A program made the position numbers and the translations under genes. From Planctomycetota bacterium (GTDB lineage: Bacteria; Planctomycetota; Planctomycetia; Pirellulales; Pirellulaceae), in assembly GCA_027619595.1 (NCBI GenBank), contig JAQCHP010000001.1, forward strand, positions 1 through 60,693: DNA of 60,693 nt, given 5' to 3'. Shown here one piece after another: positions 16,876 through 25,833 of the stretch (positions within the stretch are counted from its first letter, which is position 1; each line of letters opens with the position of its first letter). Under the pieces are notes generated by a model. It did no database searches, had not been told where the DNA came from, and worked only from the letters and a program-made list of their open reading frames with translations.

Positions 16876-18329
16876 CGCGATCTGATACTCACGTGCCGTG
16901 CCATTTTGGTAACCAAATGGATGTCTTGCCGTCCTTTTCTCAGATTTTATCGGTTGCTGCCGATATGTTGGACTTGGATCTGACGTGGGAAGAAGCTGCC
17001 CACGACGCAACGAATATGGCAACCATTCGCGCCATCGGTTCGAGTCCGTCGGATGAGTCGGTCGTGGTTGTCGAGTTATTGGTTGCGGCCGGAGAAACGA
17101 TCCACGAGGGGCAAGCCGTTGCCTCCGTGGAAGCGACGAAATCAGTGTTTGATCTCACGTCCTCGATCTCAGGCGAAGTATCAGAGATTTTGGCCGTGCC
17201 CGGGCAGACATTGCGAGTTGGTGAGCCCTTGATGCGGGTTCACGTCGACTCAACTGTGACGGCCAATACGGCCGTTTGCAGTTCTCTTCCACTCGACCCG
17301 GGACGTCCCCACTTTAAGCGTCGCGCTTCGTCGGAACGAATTCGATTGCCACGACGCGATCAACATTCACGGCGCTATTCGGTTGGATTCTCGTCCATTG
17401 CGACGGTCGAGGGGAGCCGGATCGTGACCAACGACGAATTCGTCCTTCCTCGCGGCGAGTTTGTCGCCGAGGATATCGTACGACGTACGGGCATTGAGCA
17501 ACGACGATGGGTTGGGCATAACGAGGACGCTGTTTCAATGGCGGCTCAGGCTTCTCGGCAGGTGTTAGAAAAAGAGCGACTCATTCTGGAAGATATTGAC
17601 TTACTAATCTGCAGTACCACAAGTCCATCATCGGTTACTCCGTCTACGGCGTGCCGGGTCTTGAACGCCCTCACTCAGTCCCGGGGCGAAATCATGCTGC
17701 AAGCGTACGATATCAATGCGGCGTGCTCGGGTTACTTATATGCACTCCAGGCGGGATACGATTATCTACAGAGTCGTCCCCAGGGCCGAGTTTTAGTGGT
17801 AACTACGGAAGTCCTGTCACCGTTACTGAACCGCGACGATTTCGACACAGCAATACTGTTTGGGGATGCTGCGTCCGCAACCGTATTGTACGGTGAGGCT
17901 TGGATGGACAAATCGTTGGCCGAAATCTATCGTCCCGACCTTTCTGCCAAGGGAGATAAGGGGGACGTCTTGTCGGTCCCTTTCTTGCGTGATGGCTTCA
18001 TTCAGATGCAAGGACGTCGCGTCTTTCACGAAGCAGTTCGCACGATGATAACGAGCTTGACGCGTGTTTGTGATCTGCAGCAGATCTCGATTGATAAGCT
18101 AGATCTGATTGTCCCCCATCAGGCCAATCAGCGAATCCTGGATGCGATTCAAAGTCGCGTTCAGGCGCGAGTCTGCAGCAACATTCGGCAGTACGGCAAC
18201 ACTTCGTCGTCCAGTATCCCCTTGTGTTTAGCGGAAGTTATTCCCACAGCGTCTTCTGGCAGTTTGCTAGGTCTGTGCGCGTTTGGTGGTGGCTTTACAT
18301 TTGGCGCTGGCATCTTGCAGATGAACTAG
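16872..18329 (+). CDS. E1-beta C-terminal end, lipoyl domain and KAS III (beta-ketoacyl-ACP synthase III) in one polypeptide
   Basis: From GTG 16872 (GTGA overlap with the upstream TGA; ATG 16917 is the next start) this frame completes E1-beta. It continues with a biotinyl/lipoyl domain (about 50-130) whose lipoylation Lys is codon 17139-17141 in VEATKSV. A full KAS III follows (about 175-485): Cys 17724-17726 in NAACSGYL, His 18117-18119 in VPHQAN and Asn 18198-18200 in GNTSSS, the complete C-H-N triad. No E2 acyltransferase core (HxxxD) is present. KAS III normally condenses acyl-CoA with malonyl-ACP. Here the lipoyl arm could deliver the acyl group directly; that is inference. Read with one base restored, the whole protein would be about 1156 residues. 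Confidence 0.8.
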   Translation: MTRSDTHVPCHFGNQMDVLPSFSQILSVAADMLDLDLTWEEAAHDATNMATIRAIGSSPSDESVVVVELLVAAGETIHEGQAVASVEATKSVFDLTSSISGEVSEILAVPGQTLRVGEPLMRVHVDSTVTANTAVCSSLPLDPGRPHFKRRASSERIRLPRRDQHSRRYSVGFSSIATVEGSRIVTNDEFVLPRGEFVAEDIVRRTGIEQRRWVGHNEDAVSMAAQASRQVLEKERLILEDIDLLICSTTSPSSVTPSTACRVLNALTQSRGEIMLQAYDINAACSGYLYALQAGYDYLQSRPQGRVLVVTTEVLSPLLNRDDFDTAILFGDAASATVLYGEAWMDKSLAEIYRPDLSAKGDKGDVLSVPFLRDGFIQMQGRRVFHEAVRTMITSLTRVCDLQQISIDKLDLIVPHQANQRILDAIQSRVQARVCSNIRQYGNTSSSSIPLCLAEVIPTASSGSLLGLCAFGGGFTFGAGILQMN

Positions 18330-18332
18330 CGA

Positions 18333-19103
18333 TTATTCTCCGATTGTCGGTGAATCCTTGTACTTCACCGAGACAAGAAAGAGACCGTGGGGCGGCGCAG
18401 TCGGGCCAGCCGCACGACGATCCCGTTGTTCGAGCACCTCCATCATCCACGCCGGCGGATGTTTCCCGCGTCCAATAAGCATGAGCGTTCCCGCGATAAT
18501 CCGGACCATGTTGTAGAGGAAACCATCTGCCTCCACCTCGACAACGATCCGAGAAAACGGTGCCAATGTTTCGCGAACTATGGACAATTCGTGTACCGTT
18601 CGGACGGTTGAATTACGGGGAGAACCCGTACTTTGAAAACTCGCGAAATCGTGTGTTCCTACTAAGTATGAGGCGGCCTGAGACATGGCGGCGTCGTCCA
18701 GTGGTCCGGGTACAAACCACGTGAAATTGCGGCAAAACACGTCGTGGACGCGTCCATCTTGTAGCATGTATCGATAACGTTTGCGAACAGCGTCCCGTAT
18801 CGCATGAAAGTCTACCGATGCCTCTTCCACGCTGAGTACTCGAATGTCCTTCGGTAGGCTTGCGTTTAAGGCTCTTACGAACACGTCGCAGGCGAGAGTG
18901 CAATCCGTCCGCGCGCTGACCACTTGCCCCCACGCGTGTACTCCGGCATCCGTGCGACCACTGCCGATGGTCCGACGTTGTTCCCCGGTAACGTCCTGAA
19001 GAGCTTGCTCCAGTCGGCCCTGGATCGTGTCCTCAGTACGCTGTGCTTGCCAGCCAGCATAACGCCCGCCATCGTAAGAGAGGATTAGCTTGAGACAACG
19101 CAT
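18333..19103 (-). CDS. truA: tRNA pseudouridine(38-40) synthase TruA
   Basis: The 256 residues match TruA in length. The N-terminus MRCLKLILSYDGGRYAGWQ is the family start, and GSGRTDAGVHAWGQV (about 47-61) contains the catalytic Asp. FLYNMVRIIAGTLMLIGRGK near 205 is the second conserved block. The gene converges on the KAS III gene with only 3 bp between the stops. It modifies uridines in the tRNA anticodon stem-loop. Confidence 0.95.
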   Translation of the reverse strand: MRCLKLILSYDGGRYAGWQAQRTEDTIQGRLEQALQDVTGEQRRTIGSGRTDAGVHAWGQVVSARTDCTLACDVFVRALNASLPKDIRVLSVEEASVDFHAIRDAVRKRYRYMLQDGRVHDVFCRNFTWFVPGPLDDAAMSQAASYLVGTHDFASFQSTGSPRNSTVRTVHELSIVRETLAPFSRIVVEVEADGFLYNMVRIIAGTLMLIGRGKHPPAWMMEVLEQRDRRAAGPTAPPHGLFLVSVKYKDSPTIGE

Positions 19104-19195
19104 AGCAGTCGATTTACGTCACAGAATTGAAACGGCAGTTTCGACGCCGTAGCGGGTATGTTTGGCTGTAGTATCGGCAGTCGATGGTACAAATA

Positions 19196-21010
19196 TTACA
19201 ACTTGGCCAGGGCATCCAGCGCTTCCCAACGCGAATAGGTGCCGGCCAATTCCTGTTGTACGCGTTTCAATTCTTCCTGCACCGCCAGTATTTGGTCTTT
19301 GTCCTGTTGATAAAAGCCGGGCAATGCCATCTTTCGATGTGTCTCGGCAACCAATGATTCCATCGATTCGATTTTGGCGGGTAGCGACTTCAATTCGAGT
19401 CGGTCACTATGGCTAAGTCGCTTCTGACCGCGGGTAGTTGTGAGCGGTGGTTTTTTCCCGCGGGCTTTTTCCCGCGGTTGTTGCACTGTCGCTTCCACCG
19501 TATCCGCTTGCGCCTTCTGCCGCTGCCAGTCGTCATATCCGCCGACGAATTCACGTATGTTGCCTCCCTCGAACACAATCGTACTTGTCGCGACTTGGTT
19601 CAAGAAGGCTCGATCGTGGCTCACGACAAGGACCGTACCGTCGAATTGGATCAGCTGTTCTTCGAGCAATTCCAAGGTTTCCGTATCCAGGTCATTGGTG
19701 GGTTCGTCGAGCACAATCACATTGGCGGATTTGGCAAATAACTTGGCCAAGAGAACTCGGTTGCGTTCACCGCCCGATAGAAACTTAACAAGTGTCCGTG
19801 CACGTTCTGGCGTAAACAGGAAGTTCTGCAAATATCCGAGTACGTGTTGCGAGCGTCCGCCAAATTCTACCGTGTCGTATCCGTCTCCAACATTTTCTTG
19901 CACGGTGGAGTCTTCTCGCAATTGTTCGCGAAGCTGATCGAAATAGGCGATTTGTAGGTTTGTTCCCAGACGCACACGACCTGCTTGTGGTTCGAGTTGC
20001 CCGAGCAATAGACGTAAGAGAGTTGTTTTCCCAGCACCATTCGGTCCAATAATTCCGATCTTGTCACCACGCATGATCAGGGTAGAAAAGTTATGGACAA
20101 TAGGTTGCTGCTCGTAGGCAAACGATATCTCTTGAACGTCGGCGATCAAGTTTCCACTCCGCTGACCCGATTGAATTTGCAATCGGACTGCCTGAGGGTT
20201 TTTTTGTCGAGTGGCCCATTCCTCTCTCATCGATTTGAGGGCTCGGACTCGCCCTTCATTCCTGGTGCGGCGTGCCTTGACCCCTTGCCGTATCCATGCT
20301 TCTTCCTCGCTCAATCGCTTGCTAAACAGGGCGACTTGCTTTTCTTCTGCTTCTAAAGCAGCCGCTTTTCGCTTGAGAAATGTGGCATAGTCGCAAGTCC
20401 AATCAAAAATTCGACCACGGTCAATTTCGAGGATTCGCGTGGCGATGTTTTGCAGAAAAACACGGTCGTGGGTGACGAACAACAGCGTGCCTCGCCAGCG
20501 GTGTAGCAAAAACTCTTCCAGCCATTGGATCGAGGGGAGGTCCAAGTGATTCGTGGGCTCGTCGAGCAGCAGCAACTGCGGCTGCGATGCGAGTGCTCGG
20601 GCCAGGAGGACTCGGCGCTTGCGTCCCGACGATTCTGTCTCGATGAGCCGATCCGGAGAAAGGTCCATTTGTTCGAGGATCTTTTCTACTTGCTGTTCGT
20701 ACACCCAAGGAGTTTCGCTGTCTCGCCAGCCGGCTGGGAGCCCTTGCATGACAACGTCCTCGACAGTGCCTGTGAGGTCCCGAGGAACGTCTTGTGGCAG
20801 CCAGGCAACATGGGCATCTGCGGCGATTTCGACCGTGCCATGGTCGGGCACAATTTCCCGACAAAGGAGCCGCATCAGGGTCGTTTTTCCGGCACCATTT
20901 CGACCTACGAGTCCGATGCGTTGGTCGACTTCAATTTGGCAATTGACATCATCCAGGAGTAAGGGGCCGCGATAACCGATAGAGACATTCTGGAGCGTAG
21001 CAAGGGCCAT
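19196..21010 (-). CDS. uup: Uup-type ABC-F ATPase
   Basis: Start ATG 21010 (MALATLQNVSIGYRG) fits the family; a longer frame to 21127 adds an unlikely N-terminus. The 604 residues hold two nucleotide-binding domains: Walker A GLVGRNGAGKTT and GIIGPNGAGKTT, signatures SSGRKRRVLLARAL and LSGGERNRVLLAKL, and Walker B LLLLDEPTNHLDL and VIVLDEPTNDLDTE. A connector linker lies between them, and the C-terminal basic coiled coil (about 530-600) is typical of Uup. There are no membrane segments. ABC-F proteins act on ribosomes or DNA structures rather than in transport. Confidence 0.9.
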   Translation of the reverse strand: MALATLQNVSIGYRGPLLLDDVNCQIEVDQRIGLVGRNGAGKTTLMRLLCREIVPDHGTVEIAADAHVAWLPQDVPRDLTGTVEDVVMQGLPAGWRDSETPWVYEQQVEKILEQMDLSPDRLIETESSGRKRRVLLARALASQPQLLLLDEPTNHLDLPSIQWLEEFLLHRWRGTLLFVTHDRVFLQNIATRILEIDRGRIFDWTCDYATFLKRKAAALEAEEKQVALFSKRLSEEEAWIRQGVKARRTRNEGRVRALKSMREEWATRQKNPQAVRLQIQSGQRSGNLIADVQEISFAYEQQPIVHNFSTLIMRGDKIGIIGPNGAGKTTLLRLLLGQLEPQAGRVRLGTNLQIAYFDQLREQLREDSTVQENVGDGYDTVEFGGRSQHVLGYLQNFLFTPERARTLVKFLSGGERNRVLLAKLFAKSANVIVLDEPTNDLDTETLELLEEQLIQFDGTVLVVSHDRAFLNQVATSTIVFEGGNIREFVGGYDDWQRQKAQADTVEATVQQPREKARGKKPPLTTTRGQKRLSHSDRLELKSLPAKIESMESLVAETHRKMALPGFYQQDKDQILAVQEELKRVQQELAGTYSRWEALDALAKL

Positions 21011-21234
21011 AGGTAGTATTAGAAATGGTGGTCGATTGTGCCCCGGAGCATTGGGATGGCACGCGGCGACACAAAGTGATAGTGATAGACTCCGATCGTG
21101 CCTGTTCCACAGGTAGGCGGCAGCCACGAGTGCCGATATCGTAACAAAGGTCCAGCGTGAACCCTAGGGAGGCTCCGTGTTTCTGTCGGTTTCCGCTGCG
21201 GAATGGGCCAAAATTCGGTAATGTTGATGTTCCA

Positions 21235-22218
21235 ATGATTAATGAACGTGCACGCGAGGAGTTTCGCTTGGGGGGCATTCGAGGCAATTACGGGCAATGT
21301 CGGGTGGTAGTTGCCGTGCGACTTATGTTCGTTGTCCTGGGCCTTTTCCATACGGGGACCGCGTGCGCAGCAGATCGGGACCGCTCCCAGGAACGCCGGG
21401 AATCCCGCGGTACAGCCGGGGGATCGCTGGTCTTGGCGGGGGGTGGGTCTTTGCAGGAGATCTCGCCGCGGTTTCTTGAGTTGGCCGGTGGGCAGGGCGC
21501 CTCCTTGGTTGTCATCCCTACAGCTCTCTCCGATGAGGAAATAAAACGCGCCGTCCTAGCCGACAAGGTTACATCCGCTTGGAAACAACGAGGCTTTGGT
21601 CGTGTCGAAGTACTTCATACGCGAGACCGTTTGCAAGCGAATACCAACGATTTTGCAAGTGTGATCCACCGGTCGAAAGCGGTCTGGTTCACTGGTGGGA
21701 GGCAATGGCGGTTGGCAGACGCCTATTTGCAGACGAATACGGCGGTAGCTTTGCATGGTTTGCTCGCGCGCGGTGGCGTCATCGGCGGATCTTCCGCAGG
21801 CGCTACCATACAAGGTTCATTCCTGATCCGCGGAGACTCCCGCAGTAACCGAATACTAGTCGGCGATCATACTCGGGGATTTGGTTTTCTTACGCAGGTG
21901 GCTGTGGATCAGCATTTGCTCAAACGACGCCGTCAGCATGGACTTGTCGATCTTCGCGGGCAGTACCCGGACCTATTGGGAATCGGGATCGATGAAGATA
22001 CTGCTGTGATTGTGCAAGGGGATATCCTGGAAGTCATTGGACGTAGTGTGGTCGGTATCTACGATGGTTCGGTGAGCCAGATAAGTACAACTAAGTCGGT
22101 GAATTCCGCGGCCGATCATTGGCTCTCGGCGGGGCAACGGTATGATTTACGGTCGCGTCAGGTTTGTGACTCGCCGGCCATACTTTCGACGATGCCGTCG
22201 CCAGAATTGCAACATTGA
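21235..22218 (+). CDS. S51 family peptidase, cyanophycinase-like, secreted
   Basis: A hydrophobic stretch ending TGTACA-AD suggests a signal peptide. The S51/class I glutamine-amidotransferase-like core begins with GSLVLAGGGSLQEISPRF. The nucleophile Ser lies in GGSSAGATIQG, preceded by AVWFTGGRQWRL, and VDQHLLKRRRQHGL gives the conserved His region. Cyanophycinases cleave the Arg-Asp storage polymer, but many S51 members act on other Asp peptides. ATG 21235 gives 327 residues; ATG 21325 would start right at the hydrophobic core, so the start is uncertain. No cyanophycin synthetase is nearby. Confidence 0.8.
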   Translation: MINERAREEFRLGGIRGNYGQCRVVVAVRLMFVVLGLFHTGTACAADRDRSQERRESRGTAGGSLVLAGGGSLQEISPRFLELAGGQGASLVVIPTALSDEEIKRAVLADKVTSAWKQRGFGRVEVLHTRDRLQANTNDFASVIHRSKAVWFTGGRQWRLADAYLQTNTAVALHGLLARGGVIGGSSAGATIQGSFLIRGDSRSNRILVGDHTRGFGFLTQVAVDQHLLKRRRQHGLVDLRGQYPDLLGIGIDEDTAVIVQGDILEVIGRSVVGIYDGSVSQISTTKSVNSAADHWLSAGQRYDLRSRQVCDSPAILSTMPSPELQH

Positions 22219-22322
22219 GGCGGCGGTGGAACATTATCGCCAATGGAGAGCAGTTATCCCCAACTGCTTTGCGCACCAAGCGACTCCACGATTTTTCCGT
22301 CGGCAACCAACAGTCGCGATGG

Positions 22323-23432
22323 TCAACCCACAGAATGCCCCATGCGTTTTGGCCGCTCAATACCCTTGATACGTGATCGTCTGTGAGTTGCCTGTACAAT
22401 TTTAGAACGTAGTGCCGCTGTCGCCACTAACGCCGCCAAGGCCGACCACCACCACAAAGGGCGCCCGGCAACCGGCTCTTGAAAGTACCCTATGACCAGC
22501 TTGGCTGTCCGGTAAGCTCCAGCCAAGGTGCGTTCCACGGTAGATGTCCTGTGTCGCCGCTGGTCCAATAGCCACTCCGCAGCACGATAATCTCGAAAGG
22601 CGGCGTGCCAACAATTATGCGGAAACGCTTCGTTGGGCGGGGTCTCAGTAAATTTCGCACGTCCACCGGCAGTTAGTACGGCGTCCACCATCGTACGCGC
22701 CTTATCCGGAGTTGGCATTAGATCATTGCTGGAATGAAAGCACCAAACGCCAACGTTTACCAATCTCTGTGCCTGCCCGATGTCGCCGCCATTGGTCGCC
22801 ATGGGACAAATGGCGGCAAATCGATCGGGTCGACGGCAGGCAAAATTCCAACATGCACTGCCACCGGACGATACACCAGACAACAGGACCCGATCTGCAT
22901 CCACACCGTGACGATCCAAGACATGATCGACAATGTCATCGACCACGGACAAAGGGTCATCCCGTTGCGGTGACTCCTGGATTGGCCAATAGCCGGTTGG
23001 TGTTTGCACCGCCAGAATATACATCTCCGGCAACTGTTGGGCGTCCCGAAACAAAAGCTCATTCAAGTAGACCAGATGTTTACTATTGTCAGTGCCACCC
23101 TCGCAATAACCGTGCAACCACACCAGAAGCGGAAATCGACGGCCTTCTCTGGCATTGGGTGGAACGTATAAGCGGTATTTGGTGATTTCTCCATGCTTGG
23201 GTGTTTGGATCCAATCAAACTCCTTGAATACGTCTTTTCCTTCGCTATCGAGCCATGCGTGCAGCTGCTTGACAAAAGATGCGGCGAGGGGATTGTCGGG
23301 GGGAGTTGCAGGGGGAAGGTTTTCTTGGCCGTAGACAAACGGGGTCAGCAATCCCAAGATGGCTACTCCTGCCAACTGCTGAAGACATTGCGAGCGCGTC
23401 ACGAAGCCACGATTCATCTCAAGTACCGCCAT
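22323..23432 (-). CDS. Secreted alpha/beta hydrolase (predicted peptidase/esterase) with C-terminal membrane helix
   Basis: The 369 residues start with a signal-like segment (about 15-36). A prolyl-oligopeptidase or PHB-depolymerase-like core follows: LVWLHGYCEGG (oxyanion region), the nucleophile in LSGVSSGGSACW, an acid candidate in HSSNDLMPTP, and the catalytic His in FPHNCWHAAF. Near 325-345 there is a transmembrane helix (WWWSALAALVATAAL) with a basic tail. Start choice: ATG 23432 has GAAAG at good spacing; ATG 23438 and 23417 are alternatives. It is the last gene of a minus-strand series behind the TPR protein, 23 bp or so apart. The substrate is unknown. Confidence 0.75.
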   Translation of the reverse strand: MAVLEMNRGFVTRSQCLQQLAGVAILGLLTPFVYGQENLPPATPPDNPLAASFVKQLHAWLDSEGKDVFKEFDWIQTPKHGEITKYRLYVPPNAREGRRFPLLVWLHGYCEGGTDNSKHLVYLNELLFRDAQQLPEMYILAVQTPTGYWPIQESPQRDDPLSVVDDIVDHVLDRHGVDADRVLLSGVSSGGSACWNFACRRPDRFAAICPMATNGGDIGQAQRLVNVGVWCFHSSNDLMPTPDKARTMVDAVLTAGGRAKFTETPPNEAFPHNCWHAAFRDYRAAEWLLDQRRHRTSTVERTLAGAYRTAKLVIGYFQEPVAGRPLWWWSALAALVATAALRSKIVQATHRRSRIKGIERPKRMGHSVG

Positions 23433-23460
23433 GTGCATTCTTTCAGTTCAATTGCCAACG

Positions 23461-24630
23461 TTACCGGACTACATCGACATGTCGCAGCTTGTAGGCGAGT
23501 AAGGCGGCCAGTAGCAAGAACTGACCGACAAATGCAAAGGTGCGTCCATGTTCGGACAACAGTCGGGTGATTGGTGCGTTCAGCCCAGGCACCAATTGAA
23601 CTACCAACGCAATTCCCGACACCACCAATGCTATTTCCAACCACGGAATCCCCACCGGGTTTCGCCGCTTTGCGTCTGCCGTAAATTGCCGTGTAGCCAT
23701 CGCATCCAGTTCTTGGGTTCTTAATAGGTCCAATTGGTGCTGGACACCGGGACTGTCACCACATTTCGCAATGCATTTTTCAAGGACATGTCTAGCTTCT
23801 TTGCACCGCCGTTGTTCCGCAAGTAGTCGCGCAAGTTCAAGGTAGTGAGAGACGTGTGTCGGCTCCATCGCAATCGCTTGTTCAAGCAATTGGCGTGGGG
23901 TTAACTGCGATGGGATGGGAATTGTCGATGGCGGGGTCACCGGCGCCGGCTCCATCGTTGCTGGCTCGGCCTTGGCTGTCTTCGTCGCAGCTTGGGTGGT
24001 GGCTAGCTGTGGATCATTAGCGGGTCCATGGTGGCCCATGGCAAATTCGATTTTTTCCTGACTCAGGCGGCCAATCATTTGCGGAGCTTCGCGGTCCCTC
24101 GGGACCAATTGCTCGATGCGGTGCCAGCAGGCCATTGCTTGATCGAATTGCCCCATACGCGCCAATGACCTGGCGCAGTGCCGATTGACATCGACAGATT
24201 TGGGGTCGGCATCGAGTGCTTGCTTGAGATAGGCCAGTTCCACCTCGTTGAGGTGCAAAGTGGCACACGCCTCGGCAATAGCACGAAGGGTTGGAACGTG
24301 CCACGGATTGGCCTGCAACTGTTCTACACACAACGTGAAAGCCTCGGTCCAGTTGGCATGAGAGATCGCCTTCTTGACACCACTGGCGTTTCCTAACGAC
24401 GCCTTGGGACGTTGTTTCTTGTCTCGCTGAAATTTGGTCCTCAGGTTCTGAAACATCGCCTCTACATAGGCTAAGTTTCCTGGGTCTTGAATGGCGCACA
24501 GTGCAAACATTTCGTGCGCATAGTCGTAGTTCTTGTCACGCGAGCTAAGCTGCTTGCCTCGCTGGAATGCGGCTACCAATTTAGGATGTCGGTCCGGAGA
24601 ACTAGGTGACGCGGTGGGGTCTTCTCGCAT
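23461..24630 (-). CDS. TPR-repeat protein with C-terminal membrane helices
   Basis: ATG 24630 with AGGA nine bases upstream is preferred over a TTG at 24678, giving 389 residues. TPR-like helices run from about 20 to 310 (for example SVDVNRHCARSLARMGQFDQ and HVSHYLELARLLAEQRRCKE), interrupted by an Ala/Thr/Pro-rich linker near 205-235. Two hydrophobic helices (about 335-355 and 365-382) close the protein. Such proteins serve as scaffolds in planctomycete secretion or pilus loci. It lies 80 bp downstream of the pseudopilin gene on the same strand. Confidence 0.75.
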   Translation of the reverse strand: MREDPTASPSSPDRHPKLVAAFQRGKQLSSRDKNYDYAHEMFALCAIQDPGNLAYVEAMFQNLRTKFQRDKKQRPKASLGNASGVKKAISHANWTEAFTLCVEQLQANPWHVPTLRAIAEACATLHLNEVELAYLKQALDADPKSVDVNRHCARSLARMGQFDQAMACWHRIEQLVPRDREAPQMIGRLSQEKIEFAMGHHGPANDPQLATTQAATKTAKAEPATMEPAPVTPPSTIPIPSQLTPRQLLEQAIAMEPTHVSHYLELARLLAEQRRCKEARHVLEKCIAKCGDSPGVQHQLDLLRTQELDAMATRQFTADAKRRNPVGIPWLEIALVVSGIALVVQLVPGLNAPITRLLSEHGRTFAFVGQFLLLAALLAYKLRHVDVVR

Positions 24631-24714
24631 ACGACCGAGTCCTTGTAGTTGAGTCTGTTCCCGAGGTTGATCCGACAACGTCCTTGAACAATTCCATGGT
24701 CTCGTTCAGTTTCT

Positions 24715-25788
24715 CTACTCCGTGGTAGTGACTTCGTTTCCGGCACGTGTCGACATTGCTGCAAGTACCATGTGCTCCATGTCTTCACTTAAATAATGGA
24801 CCGACCCGTCAGCCATCAGAAAATTACATCCGCCTGGATGATAACTTCCAAAGCCTCCGGCCGGCTCACCTTTCCAATTCGATTTGGGGTACTGGTTGGG
24901 TCTGATAAGCTGTTCAACGATTTTATTGATACCGTGATCAGCGGTTTCTACGTTCCACGACACCCAGAAGTATCCCAGATGCGACCCGTGGCCGGCGCCT
25001 CTGACCTCCGCAACTATCAACGTCTTACTTAAACCATCTGTAACCTTGGATGCATCAACTCGAGATCGGTTGAACATCATTCCGTTGGCATTTGAGCGGG
25101 GTGCATTTGACGAATTGCAATCCCTTCCGAAATCCGCGTCCACTGATTCCTTCGTCGGCCATCCGTCACTAAGATTCAACGCCCCATGACCCATGACGCC
25201 TACCATGTTCGTTATCGCAAAGTCCTTGAATCCTTCTGGATCAATAGAATTTGCAAAATCATTTGACGACCCTAGTGCGGCGGGGGCCAAATAATCGAGT
25301 GCGACTAATTCGTGCGACTGTGGGTCAGACGAACACGTGTATGTATTGACGAATTCAGCACCGGCCCGAAAATTCTTCCCGGCAGTGCATCCGGTCCCCC
25401 GGGGACCTCGTTTAAAATCGAATTGATCATAGAGTGCGGTTTCCTCAATGTACGGAAGCAAGAACGTGCCCCATCCCCACCCGTAGTAATCTTGGTCCAA
25501 GATAGGGTCTTCATCAAGCGAAGGCCGTGAACAGTCGGCGGGAATGTCCGAGTCAGAACCCTCGTCTAGGCGCTCCCACCAAAAAACACCCGATGGAAAA
25601 ACCTGCATTGCACTGTGGTAACTTTGCATTCCGATTCCAACTTGCCTGAAGTTATTGGCACACGTCGTTCGTCTCGCTGCTTCCCTGGCAGACTGCACCG
25701 CCGGCAAGAGCAGCGAAATCAGCAGGCCGATGATGGCAAAGTTGACAAGCATTTCGACCAGCGTGAATGCGCGGCGTTTTTTAACCAT
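24715..25788 (-). CDS. DUF1559 type II pseudopilin-like protein
   Basis: ATG 25788 gives MVKKRRAFTLVEMLVNFAII, a classic prepilin signal with the methylation Glu at +5 after the cleavage site and a hydrophobic helix. The DUF1559 body follows: QSAREAARRTTCANNFRQVG near 35-55 and the C-terminal MADGSVHYLSEDM. The 357 residues are normal for this family, which is massively expanded in planctomycetes. A TTG at 25806 is a poorer start. It sits between the MauE-like gene and the TPR gene. The family function is unknown; it probably forms exported pilus-like or surface structures. Confidence 0.9.
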   Translation of the reverse strand: MVKKRRAFTLVEMLVNFAIIGLLISLLLPAVQSAREAARRTTCANNFRQVGIGMQSYHSAMQVFPSGVFWWERLDEGSDSDIPADCSRPSLDEDPILDQDYYGWGWGTFLLPYIEETALYDQFDFKRGPRGTGCTAGKNFRAGAEFVNTYTCSSDPQSHELVALDYLAPAALGSSNDFANSIDPEGFKDFAITNMVGVMGHGALNLSDGWPTKESVDADFGRDCNSSNAPRSNANGMMFNRSRVDASKVTDGLSKTLIVAEVRGAGHGSHLGYFWVSWNVETADHGINKIVEQLIRPNQYPKSNWKGEPAGGFGSYHPGGCNFLMADGSVHYLSEDMEHMVLAAMSTRAGNEVTTTE

Positions 25789-25833
25789 TGCAATGCCCAG
25801 GATCAATAATGACTTAGAACGGAACGTGATCGC

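Noticed and set aside
16860-16880. Programmed ribosomal frameshift in E1-beta
   Set aside because: No slippery heptamer and no evident downstream pseudoknot; a base loss or coupled re-start is simpler.
21235-22218. Cyanophycin storage system
   Set aside because: Only the S51 peptidase is present; no cyanophycin synthetase in the window, and S51 members have varied substrates.
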